Shown here piece after piece: positions 7,420-15,592 of a DNA stretch of 64,000 nt. The stretch is from Mucilaginibacter geliditolerans. Lineage in GTDB: Bacteria; Bacteroidota; Bacteroidia; Sphingobacteriales; Sphingobacteriaceae. A program made the position numbers and the translations under genes. How positions within the stretch are numbered: position 1 is the stretch's first letter; every line of letters starts with the position of its first letter. The stretch spans positions 124,001 through 188,000 of the forward strand of contig NZ_JACHBY010000004.1 of assembly GCF_014200495.1 (NCBI RefSeq), given 5' to 3'. The notes under the pieces are model-generated. The model worked only from the letters and a program-made list of their open reading frames with translations. It searched no databases and had not been told where the DNA came from.

Positions 7420-9303
7420 ATGAGGAGTTCTTCATTTAAATATGCCGCATTAATTTTAATTACTTTCCTATTGATAGGCGAAAACTGTATGGCTCAAAAT
7501 TTCGATCCATTTGAAGGAAAATCTTCTCAGTACCAGCTGGATTTATCCCGGTACTTTACAACTCCTAAGGAAGAGTCAGATACCCTCAATGTTTTATTAG
7601 ACAGTGTAAAAAAGTTTGAAAACAATACTGCGTGGGATTTGCCTGTACTTGCTGAACGTTTAGATCAGTATGAACATTTTTCAGTTGAGTTGACAAGGCA
7701 CATGTTATATGAGAGGCTTTTATACTATGATAATAAAAATGATACCACTGCGCGAAAAAGAATGAATTATGATAATAGTGTCGCCAGTGAATTAAGAGCT
7801 ACAGTTAACCAGGCTCTGGCGCAAAAGGAATTGTCAACATTATCAGAAGTTGAGATAAATCAATTTCATCTGGATAAATTCAGCTACTTAATATTAACCA
7901 TCCAAAAGAATGCAAGCCATACCATCCCCGTCACCAGCACAAAAATTATAAATGAACTTTCCGGGTCAGTTTTAGATAGATTAGATGACCGATATGATGC
8001 ATTAATGGACGATATAAACAAAAATCTCGTTTTCGATTCAATAGGTAAAAAATTCAATCCAGGGACCGGGATCACTACAATCAGACATAGCAAGAATGCA
8101 TATATCCGTGAAACGGGTGTCAAAGCTTTCCTGAATGCCTATGCACAGCATGAGGAAGTATTTGCGGCAACGCTAATTGATATAGCAAATGAAGAAAATG
8201 CGTTAGCAAGATTATATAACTATCCGGACGCACCAGCAAGAATGTATGATAAACGTTTACAAGTAAGTGAAGACAACGTAAAGGAAATGCTTAACGAGTT
8301 GGACCAACATGCCGATGTATTAAAAACTTATCAACAGGCCCAGGCTGAACAAATCAAACACGTAACCGGTTTACAGCAAATTCATAGCTGGGATATGGAC
8401 CTCCCTTTGAATTACACGCCTCGGCCGCAAACTTTCGTATCAGCCCGAAAATCCATTCTACAGGCATTGCGGCCATTAGGCAAAGACTATGTAAACCATT
8501 TTGCTGATTTGCTTGACCCTACTCAGGGTAAGTTAGATATTACAGGCGGTAAAAGCAGAGTAACAGATTTTACAGGATTGGGATATCCCGGGGTACCAAT
8601 TACGCTGTATATGAAATCATTTAGCGGTGAAGCCGGTAGTAGCCTGATATTGATACATGAAGGCGGTCACAGCATTCACAGGTTATTAATGAGTGAAAAT
8701 CACATTGTGCCAACGAATTCTTCAGGACCAAATTTTCTATTTGAGTCATTTGCCATTCTTAATGAATTTTTATTGTTAGATGAATTAACAAATTCAAGTA
8801 GAAGCTCCGATTCCAAGGCTTTCTATACCAAGACATTTATTGACGACCTCGCCGATCAGTTATTTACCTGCGCAGAGGAGGGCTCTTTTGAACAGGGAAT
8901 TTATGATGGCGTTTCCGCAGGCAAAATAAAAAATCAAAAAGATATTGATAGCCTATATGCGGGGATTATGAATAAATACGACTTATTTTTTAAAGATGAG
9001 CCTGAACGTCATGCAGAATGGATCAATAAACGCTTGATATACGATGATCCGATTTACAATGTGAATTATTTATATGCCTCGCTGGTCGCCTGTAAATTGT
9101 ATGAATTATTGCACAAGGACCCGGAAAACTTCGCCATTCACTATAACGCGTTGCTCCGTAACGGTTTTAATGCATCTGCTGATGACCTTCTTCAAAAATT
9201 TATGAATTTCAGGATAGATGAAACGCAAATGGTTGAAGGCGCGATAGGATTAATGAGCAAAAAGACCACAGAATTGAAGCTGTTATATAATCAGCCAAAG
9301 TGA
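7420..9303 (+). CDS. Exported M3 family (oligoendopeptidase F-like) metallopeptidase
   Basis: Predicted periplasmic zinc oligopeptidase of 627 residues. It starts with a signal peptide (KYAALILITFLLIGENCMAQ). The zinc motif HEGGH is at residues 413-417 and the third ligand probably lies in FLFESFAILNEF about 25 residues later, as in the M3 clan. Most PepF proteins are cytoplasmic, so export is a notable change of place. A possible -7 element TAGATTTG lies at 7393-7400 with no clear -33 partner. The gene is AT-rich like the neighbouring araC-type gene and the two may have arrived together. Confidence 0.88.
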   Translation: MRSSSFKYAALILITFLLIGENCMAQNFDPFEGKSSQYQLDLSRYFTTPKEESDTLNVLLDSVKKFENNTAWDLPVLAERLDQYEHFSVELTRHMLYERLLYYDNKNDTTARKRMNYDNSVASELRATVNQALAQKELSTLSEVEINQFHLDKFSYLILTIQKNASHTIPVTSTKIINELSGSVLDRLDDRYDALMDDINKNLVFDSIGKKFNPGTGITTIRHSKNAYIRETGVKAFLNAYAQHEEVFAATLIDIANEENALARLYNYPDAPARMYDKRLQVSEDNVKEMLNELDQHADVLKTYQQAQAEQIKHVTGLQQIHSWDMDLPLNYTPRPQTFVSARKSILQALRPLGKDYVNHFADLLDPTQGKLDITGGKSRVTDFTGLGYPGVPITLYMKSFSGEAGSSLILIHEGGHSIHRLLMSENHIVPTNSSGPNFLFESFAILNEFLLLDELTNSSRSSDSKAFYTKTFIDDLADQLFTCAEEGSFEQGIYDGVSAGKIKNQKDIDSLYAGIMNKYDLFFKDEPERHAEWINKRLIYDDPIYNVNYLYASLVACKLYELLHKDPENFAIHYNALLRNGFNASADDLLQKFMNFRIDETQMVEGAIGLMSKKTTELKLLYNQPK

Positions 9304-9430
9304 GGCTATAAGAAGTAATCTTACCGTTTATAGTCCCGCTGGTTCTGGGGAGTTTTTTTAATAAACACCTCACACTTTTCAACACTCATCACGCATCTTT
9401 CAATTATAGTTATATTGCTTTTTTAAAAGC

Positions 9431-9658
9431 ATGAAAAAAGAAGTCATATTAGAATTATTTGAAAAGTTTGAACAAGCATGCTATATCTACAATGATATTG
9501 AATGTTGGAGCGCCCGCGAAGTACAGGAAATATTGGGATATACAAAGTGGGTTAACTTTTTGAATGTAATTGATAAAGCAAAAAAAGCGTGCGAAAATGC
9601 CGGTTCCAGCGTTTCAGATCATTTTGCCGACGTCGGTAAAATGATCCTAAACATCTAA
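9431..9658 (+). pseudogene. dinD: Truncated DinD/BRO-like protein, N-terminal fragment
   Basis: The 75 residues match the start of DNA-damage-inducible protein D: ECWSAREVQEILGYTKWVNF and KAKKACENAGSSVSDHFADV correspond to the BRO-N-like region of DinD. Complete DinD is around 270-280 residues, so about three quarters are missing. The frame stops immediately before a perfect 28-bp palindrome, and no DinD continuation is visible behind it in any frame before the deacetylase gene starts on the other strand. I call it a remnant, typical of a degraded island, though a short expressed product cannot be excluded. Confidence 0.7.
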
Positions 9659-9659
9659 A

Positions 9660-9687
9660 ATCATTTTCGTGATATCACGAAAATGAT
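9660..9687. terminator. Perfect 28-bp palindrome between convergent genes
   Basis: The half-site ATCATTTTCGTGAT is followed directly by its exact reverse complement. It fills the gap between the dinD fragment (ends 9658) and the deacetylase gene (ends 9693). It could be a bidirectional terminator or a protein binding site; there is no U-tract. Confidence 0.5.
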
Positions 9688-9692
9688 CAACC

Positions 9693-10691
9693 CTAATCCT
9701 TCCCCTCAAACTCATCATCCACACTTTCCCTTAAATCATACAGCAGCCATTGCTTATTGGCAATTGCCTGTGTTTTTGAGCGGAGCAGGTTAATGAAATC
9801 GGTTACGCCTACGGGTTCATTGCCGTTGCCGTGGATGAGCACTATGCTGCCCGACTGTGGTTGCTGCCCTTTGGCCAGCCAGGCGTCCGTACCAATAGGT
9901 ATCAGCCCGAAATCAGTTATGCGGAACACCAGCTGCTGGTCGCTCACCAGGCCCGGGAACCTGAAGAATACCGATGGCAGCAGACCGTTCTTCAGCATGG
10001 CTTTTTCGGTTTCCAGCACTTCGAAGTTAATGTCGGTGCCGGGTTCCAGTAAAAAGTTCTCCTTCAGCGGCGCCTTCAGGCTCACGCGGTGGGTAAAGGA
10101 GTGGTTTATCCAGGTGATATAAATCTCGTGGTCGGCCTGTAGTTTTTTCAACCATTCCAGGTCGTCGGGGTGCTGGCGCATCCATACCCCGGTGATAGAC
10201 AACGCTATGGGCACAGGGTGCTCCACCTTTTTAAATTCGGTAATAATATCGGTAAATATGCGCCTGTCGAGCGGGCGGTGCGAGGGGCAAAGGTCGGCGG
10301 TGAGGCTGATGCCCGTTTCCTTGGGCATACCATTTTCGATGCCCGCATCCTGTATCATTACGCTTTATTTTTCGGCTTTAGCCAAGGCATTTTGATAGGG
10401 CGTATTCTTAAAAAATGCCCGCGCCTGCAGCATGGTCATGGGGGTGATCTGGTAAAAACTACTTTCGTCCGTCTTGGTTTCCAGCGTTTGCGGGTTTACC
10501 AGCAGCACATAGTTTTTGCCGTAGTTATCAAACTGGCGTAATACCATCCACTCCTGCGGAAAGTGCTTGGCAACCCCGTAATAAACCTTGTAGTTCTCAA
10601 TTTTGGTGTAATTGGCCTGCGCGCGGGCGGTAAATGTATATGCTGTTGAACATAACAGCAGGAATAGCAGCTTAAAATATCGTGAGTACAT
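9693..10691 (-). pseudogene. Polysaccharide deacetylase gene split by an in-frame TAA
   Basis: Two pieces lie in the same frame and look like one exported NodB-type deacetylase. Piece one (10691-10365, 108 residues) starts with a signal peptide (YFKLLFLLLCSTAYTFTARA) and ends ALAKAEK-stop. Piece two (10358-9693, 221 residues from ATG 10358) carries the catalytic domain: an Asp in ISLTADLCPSH, NHSFTHRVS and FRFPG. Only TAA plus two codons (Ser, Val) separate the pieces, so a single base change would restore about 332 residues. As it stands the catalytic domain would lack its export signal. A real nonsense mutation, reinitiation at 10358 and a sequencing error are all possible. Confidence 0.75.
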
Positions 10692-10780
10692 TAGTTTTCA
10701 GTTGATCTGGCAATATTAACCAATATCAGGGGAAATTGATTTGGCGAAGTAAAGAATAATGGTTGAGTTTGTCACAGAGC

Positions 10781-10933
10781 CAACTCACCCGGTCCTCGCT
10801 CAGCCGCTCGACCTGCCCTCTCTTCCGCAAGCGGCAAAGAGGGCAAGCGCACTCTTTATTTTGCTTTTCTTCCCCCCCTCTTTATGCGCAGCATAGAGAG
10901 GGGCGACCAGCGTAGCGTAGTCGGGGTGAGTCC
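10781..10933. repeat. Two facing copies of the family E repeat
   Basis: A copy with ACTCACCCGGTCCTCGCTC and the short palindrome CCGCAAGCGG inside CCCTCT...AGAGGG (10781-10844) is followed by a more divergent one at 10875-10933 ending in GTCGGGGTGAGTCC. The gap 10692-11016 holds nothing else recognisable. Confidence 0.65.
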
Positions 10934-11016
10934 ACTCTACGAGCGATAATCACCGCCCCACTTCTTTTACATTCCCAATACATTATACTTTCCCAAATGA
11001 TGTTTAACTTTGGCTC

Positions 11017-11733
11017 ATGACCCGTTTATCCGTCAACATCAATAAAATTGCAACCCTGCGTAATTCGCGCGGCGGCAACAACCCCGACCTGATACAGGTA
11101 GCTACCGATTGCGAACTATTCGGCGCGCAGGGCATCACCGTACACCCACGCCCCGACGAAAGGCATATCCGCTACCAGGATGTGTTCGATCTGAAGCAGA
11201 TAGTAACCACTGAGTTTAACATAGAAGGCAATTGCCAGGAACAAAAATTTATCGACCTCGTGCTGGCCAACAAACCCGGGCAGGTAACCCTGGTGCCCGA
11301 CATTCTGGGTCAGATCACCTCCAACCACGGCTGGGACACCATTGCCAACCGCGAATATTTAACCGGGATGATCTCCGTATTTAAGCAAGCCGGTATCCGC
11401 GTATCTATTTTTGTTGATCCCATTGCCGAAATGGTTGAAGGCGCCGCCAAAACCGGCACCGACCGCATTGAGCTGTACACCGAAGCCTACGCCACCCACT
11501 ACCATCAAGACCGTGACCAAGCCATCGCCCCATACATTGCGGCTGCCGAACTGGCGCACGAGCTGGGCCTCGGCATCAATGCCGGGCATGACCTTGATCT
11601 CAATAACTTAAAATTCTTTGCTGATAATATCCCAGCCCTCGATGAAGTAAGCATAGGCCACGCCCTTATCAGCGATGCGCTGTATTTCGGGCTGGAGAAC
11701 ACGATACATATGTATTTGAGGCAGTTGAGCTAG
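11017..11733 (+). CDS. pdxJ: Pyridoxine 5'-phosphate synthase
   Basis: Cytoplasmic enzyme of de novo vitamin B6 synthesis. It condenses 3-amino-2-oxopropyl phosphate with 1-deoxy-D-xylulose 5-phosphate to pyridoxine 5'-phosphate. The 238-residue TIM barrel has normal length and clear motifs: [19 protein letters not shown] at the start, [18 protein letters not shown], and [15 protein letters not shown] near the end. TAACTTTG (11005-11012) fits a -7 element only 4 nt before the ATG, which hints at a leaderless mRNA, but no -33 partner is visible. The gene stands alone between repeat-rich gaps. Confidence 0.96.
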   Translation: MTRLSVNINKIATLRNSRGGNNPDLIQVATDCELFGAQGITVHPRPDERHIRYQDVFDLKQIVTTEFNIEGNCQEQKFIDLVLANKPGQVTLVPDILGQITSNHGWDTIANREYLTGMISVFKQAGIRVSIFVDPIAEMVEGAAKTGTDRIELYTEAYATHYHQDRDQAIAPYIAAAELAHELGLGINAGHDLDLNNLKFFADNIPALDEVSIGHALISDALYFGLENTIHMYLRQLS

Positions 11734-11756
11734 TAAGGGATATATAAGTAAGGTGG

Positions 11757-12000
11757 TTCCCCTCTTGAAAGGGGTTTAGGGGTGTGTTATAAAAACAAAT
11801 ACCAATATCCGCGTCATGCCGAACTTGTTTCGGCACCTCATACGCTAAGTAATCACCGTGCAGGTCACTCGTCCTGTGGGATCCTGAAACAAGTTCAGGA
11901 TGACGGTTGGGCTTTGGGCGTTGCCTGCGGCCGTGCTTTCCGCTCATACGCGCACATGGGCGTTAGGCGCCAGGCCGGTATCCGCTGCAATCACTAACGC
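11757..12000. repeat. Composite repeat cassette: families D, C and F
   Basis: Three modules follow each other: D (CCCCTCTTGAAAGGGG, then TTAGGGGTGTGTTA), C (a palindrome with GAACTTGTTTC and GAAACAAGTTC, 11811-11906) and F (GGGCGTTGCCTGCGGCC to GGCCGGTATCCGCTGC, 11915-12000). The same modules recur in other orders at 20108, 27146 and 43152. Confidence 0.7.
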
Positions 12001-12023
12001 AAGCTTGTTATTTAGGGTGAGGC

Positions 12024-15000
12024 CTACCTTATCAGCGTTAAACTTCCCGAAAGTAAATTGCACTTAGCATTCAAATTAATAATATAATAATAAACCCCCG
12101 CAGCCAGTTTTTGCCCTTTATAAGTACCGTCGAAAGGTTTGGCATAACCCTTTGATTCGAACAGTAATTGCCCGTAGCGGTTAAACACCTGTATGGTGGC
12201 ATTGGTATAATTATCAATATTCTTTATCTGCCAGTAATCATTAATTCCATCGCCGTTAGGGGTAAAGGCGTTCGCTATATCAGTAGATGATACACCTACG
12301 GTTACATCAATCTCAGCCCGGCTGCTTTCGCAGGTACCATCTACCTCGCTCACATAATAACTAACATTGCCCGGTACATTAATATTAAACCTGCCGCCTT
12401 TCTGCTCATCAAGTGGCTGGGTGGCGCTCTGGCTTGCATACAAACGATACGTGGTATTAGCCGAAGGGTTATTTACAGTTAACAGGCCATTGCCGCTGCT
12501 GCATAATTGCACATTGGTAACAGACGGAGCCGGAGGGATATAAGTTTGTTCAGTTACCGTATATGTAATATCAACGCTGCCGCAGCCGTTGTCGTTTACG
12601 TGCAAAATGTAAGTTCCCGCAGCCAGGTTGGTTAATAGGTTGGTTGATCCTAACGGTTTATTATTGGCATCGCTCCAGCTATAAGTATAGGGTGGTATTC
12701 CTCCGGCAATAGTAGTGGCGCCAACACTGCCATTGTTCAACCCGCATTCATCGGCAGTAATAGTTGCATAATTGGCCACTGTAAATTCAGGGTATTGATC
12801 TATTGTGTAGCTGTTATATAATTTCTCGCAGCCATTATTGTCGGTTAAATAAAGCTGGTAAGTACCCGCCACAACATTACTTAGGCTTGAACCAGTCTCT
12901 ACCGTTGTACCCTGTGCATCAACCCAGCGTGCCGATTTCACCGACCCATCCGTAGCTACCGAAACCCCGCCATTAGCCAGCAAATTACAGGCTTGGGTAT
13001 AGGTAGCGGCATAAACCGGATATGGAAATGATATCGGCTGCGTTATGATATAAACAGCACTGCTTTTACTGCAGCCATAACTATTTGTAGCGGTAAGCGT
13101 ATAGCTGCCGGGTTCAAGTGCGCCAACATCGGGCGTTGTGGTTATTAAAGTATGGTTATTCGCATCTGTCCATTTATAACCGCTCGCGCCGGTAACCTGT
13201 ATGCCCGTTATGGAGCCGGTGCCGCCGCAAAGCGCGTTGGTAACCTGTACTTTTGATTCATCCATTGTTATCCCGTTAGTTTCGGGTATGGTAATATCAG
13301 CGCTGTAAACCGGTCCGCATTGGGTATCATCAGTTACCTGGAGTTTGTAGGTGCCTGCAGGCTGATTAGTAAGATCAGCAGTATTGCCCACCTGCTGTTG
13401 CTGTGCGTTAAGCCATACGTATTTTAACGTGCCTGTTCCGGTGGCTGTAATGTCGGTTATTGAACCGGTTGATTGCCCGCAATTGGTTGGCTGGATGATT
13501 TGGTTGGCTTGATCGATGTTGGGGCCGGTGCTGTTTTTTATAGAGACAGGCCCGTAGGTTACCACACAGTTATCTGTGGTAACGACCGTGAAAGTATAAT
13601 TACCTGCAGCAACATTATCCAAATTATATCCGCTACCTACATTATTTAAATTTCCATCGGTCCAGGTTGCTGATTTTATGGTATAGTTTGAAGTGTTGTC
13701 AATATATAACCCATCAATAGAACCATCGTCTTTCCCACATTGATTTTGGCTTATTTTCAAATTAGCATCATTAATATGAGGTGTTGCATCTATTAAAGTA
13801 TATGAATTACTTTTAACATTGCAAAATGAGCCTAAATAAGCGGTAAAAGTATAGGTTCCGGGAGGCAGGTTGTTTATGTCTGGCGAGGTGCCAACTATTT
13901 TTCCGGTCTGATCTGTCCATTCCGTTTTGGTGCTGTTTACAACCGTTATCCCTTTAATACTTCCGTTGCTATTTCCACAGGAAGGATTTTTAATAATAGC
14001 GTTGTCAGCATTATATCCAACTTTAGTAAATAATGAAGTTCTGCCATTGATAGAAGCAGATGCTGAATATCCAGAAGATAAACCAGTTGCAGTGAACTTC
14101 CATGTACTGTCAGAATTAGCGGTAACCGAGCCTAAATAATGTGTCGGCTCACATAACTGGCACTCACTATCGCTAAATACCTCAACTTCAGACATCGGTG
14201 TTGCCTTTCCGCTTATTATATTACCGTTTACCGCGTTTATTGAAATAACAGGCAATTCTACCATCGATTCAGTCACAGAATAAACTCCGTAAGCTCCAGC
14301 TTTACAAGCTATACTATTCCTCTGAATAAGAATATCGTAACATTTATATGCAGAAATAGCTTGAGAATTTTGCCCATAAAAAATGCTGTTTATTATACTA
14401 TTAGCATCGCTGGGATCCGGGCCGCCAATTATTGCCTTTTTAACTGAATTTAGTGCATATGGAGATATGATTGAAAAACTTTTCCCAGGATTAGGTGGAT
14501 CTATATTACAACGATTCCCCCTTATTAAAACCTCTTCAGAAATGTTTGAAATAACTAATGAACTATTGTAATTAAGTATGTTCGACGTTATTTCTAAATG
14601 TTTAATATTTGATAAGCCGCCATAACAATAACTACCATTATCAGCATTATAACCTATAATATTATTTTTAAATATACAAGAATCAGAATCAAAAGAAGCC
14701 ATTCCCGTTTGTGGATCAAGGCCTGAGACAGCAAATTGAGTACTATTCCTGCCATAAATAAACATATTGCCTTCTTTGGCGGTATTACCGCCTATTATGA
14801 TTCCATTACTACAATAAACTTGCAGATTACATGTCCAGGCAGTGGCTTCTACTTCAGATGTGAATGGATCTATTCCAAACAGATTTGCCGAAACTTTACA
14901 ATTATTGCAATAATATAAATAGACCGGTTCCTCTATAAGGGAAAATACATTGCCCTTATCTACTGCGCCTATAATAACGTTTGAAGAATGGGTAATATAA

Positions 15001-15434
15001 ATTCCGGCACCATCATAATTACTTGACTCAAATAATGAAAAATAAAAGCCGTCTATTTCTATATTATTAACATCTTCGCCCTTGAAAGCATAACTTTCAG
15101 CTGGATATTGGCCAACGGTATTCTGAGTCAGCGTAATCTTAGCATCAGAAATCCCAAATTTGTTACCCGGTTGAGTACTACCGTCAATCATCAGGTTTGA
15201 TGAAACATTTGGAAGTAATGATAACAGCGTTATCGTCCTCCCTGCCTCACTCACATCCGGCAGATTAAAATTTATATAATCCTTCTCCGCACTTCCATTT
15301 GCCGCCGCCTGCGTTAAAGCATCACGCAAGGTCCCCGGCCCTGAGTCAGCATTGCTGGTTACCACAAATACGGCAGAAAATCCCCGAAGACAAAAAAACA
15401 GGAAAAACAGGCAGAGGAATAATTGTTTCGGCAT
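12024..15434 (-). CDS. Type IX secreted protein: beta-helix plus SprB-like repeats, type B sorting domain
   Basis: Large exported protein of 1136 residues from ATG 15434; a GTG four codons upstream is less likely. The signal peptide is QLFLCLFFLFFCLRGFSA. About residues 25-430 are rich in short turns typical of right-handed beta-helices (NVIIGAVDKGNVF, ILIQRNSIACKAG). About 480-960 hold at least six repeats of 70-80 residues, each with a TWTD/KWTD-like strand, PGTYT-like turn and Cys, resembling SprB repeats. The C-terminal 85 residues (ANAFTPNGDGINDYWQI ... FNRYGQLLFES) are the type B sorting domain linked to gliding and the type IX machinery. Surface binding or adhesion is plausible; the ligand is unknown. 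Confidence 0.85.
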   Translation of the reverse strand: MPKQLFLCLFFLFFCLRGFSAVFVVTSNADSGPGTLRDALTQAAANGSAEKDYINFNLPDVSEAGRTITLLSLLPNVSSNLMIDGSTQPGNKFGISDAKITLTQNTVGQYPAESYAFKGEDVNNIEIDGFYFSLFESSNYDGAGIYITHSSNVIIGAVDKGNVFSLIEEPVYLYYCNNCKVSANLFGIDPFTSEVEATAWTCNLQVYCSNGIIIGGNTAKEGNMFIYGRNSTQFAVSGLDPQTGMASFDSDSCIFKNNIIGYNADNGSYCYGGLSNIKHLEITSNILNYNSSLVISNISEEVLIRGNRCNIDPPNPGKSFSIISPYALNSVKKAIIGGPDPSDANSIINSIFYGQNSQAISAYKCYDILIQRNSIACKAGAYGVYSVTESMVELPVISINAVNGNIISGKATPMSEVEVFSDSECQLCEPTHYLGSVTANSDSTWKFTATGLSSGYSASASINGRTSLFTKVGYNADNAIIKNPSCGNSNGSIKGITVVNSTKTEWTDQTGKIVGTSPDINNLPPGTYTFTAYLGSFCNVKSNSYTLIDATPHINDANLKISQNQCGKDDGSIDGLYIDNTSNYTIKSATWTDGNLNNVGSGYNLDNVAAGNYTFTVVTTDNCVVTYGPVSIKNSTGPNIDQANQIIQPTNCGQSTGSITDITATGTGTLKYVWLNAQQQQVGNTADLTNQPAGTYKLQVTDDTQCGPVYSADITIPETNGITMDESKVQVTNALCGGTGSITGIQVTGASGYKWTDANNHTLITTTPDVGALEPGSYTLTATNSYGCSKSSAVYIITQPISFPYPVYAATYTQACNLLANGGVSVATDGSVKSARWVDAQGTTVETGSSLSNVVAGTYQLYLTDNNGCEKLYNSYTIDQYPEFTVANYATITADECGLNNGSVGATTIAGGIPPYTYSWSDANNKPLGSTNLLTNLAAGTYILHVNDNGCGSVDITYTVTEQTYIPPAPSVTNVQLCSSGNGLLTVNNPSANTTYRLYASQSATQPLDEQKGGRFNINVPGNVSYYVSEVDGTCESSRAEIDVTVGVSSTDIANAFTPNGDGINDYWQIKNIDNYTNATIQVFNRYGQLLFESKGYAKPFDGTYKGQKLAAGVYYYIINLNAKCNLLSGSLTLIR

Positions 15435-15536
15435 TAGGGTAATCACGCAACCAAAATACTACTTTCCTGCACAATCAGCTAATTAAATTTGGGTTAACCG
15501 CTACTATAAAACCAATGTCAATATATGATTAGCTAA

Positions 15537-15567
15537 TTGTTACTCACCGCCTAAAATTGTACCTTTG
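15537..15567 (+). promoter_or_regulatory. Bacteroidota-type promoter for gcvP
   Basis: TTG (15537-15539) and TACCTTTG (15560-15567) are 20 nt apart, matching the -33/-7 consensus. Transcription should start about 20 nt before the gcvP ATG at 15593. No glycine riboswitch fold was seen in the short leader. Confidence 0.65.
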
Positions 15568-15592
15568 CACAAATTTAACTGCTCTCCATTAC

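Noticed and set aside
15447..15592. Possible glycine riboswitch upstream of gcvP
   Set aside because: Only about 20 nt of leader remain behind the promoter, too short, and no conserved riboswitch core was seen.
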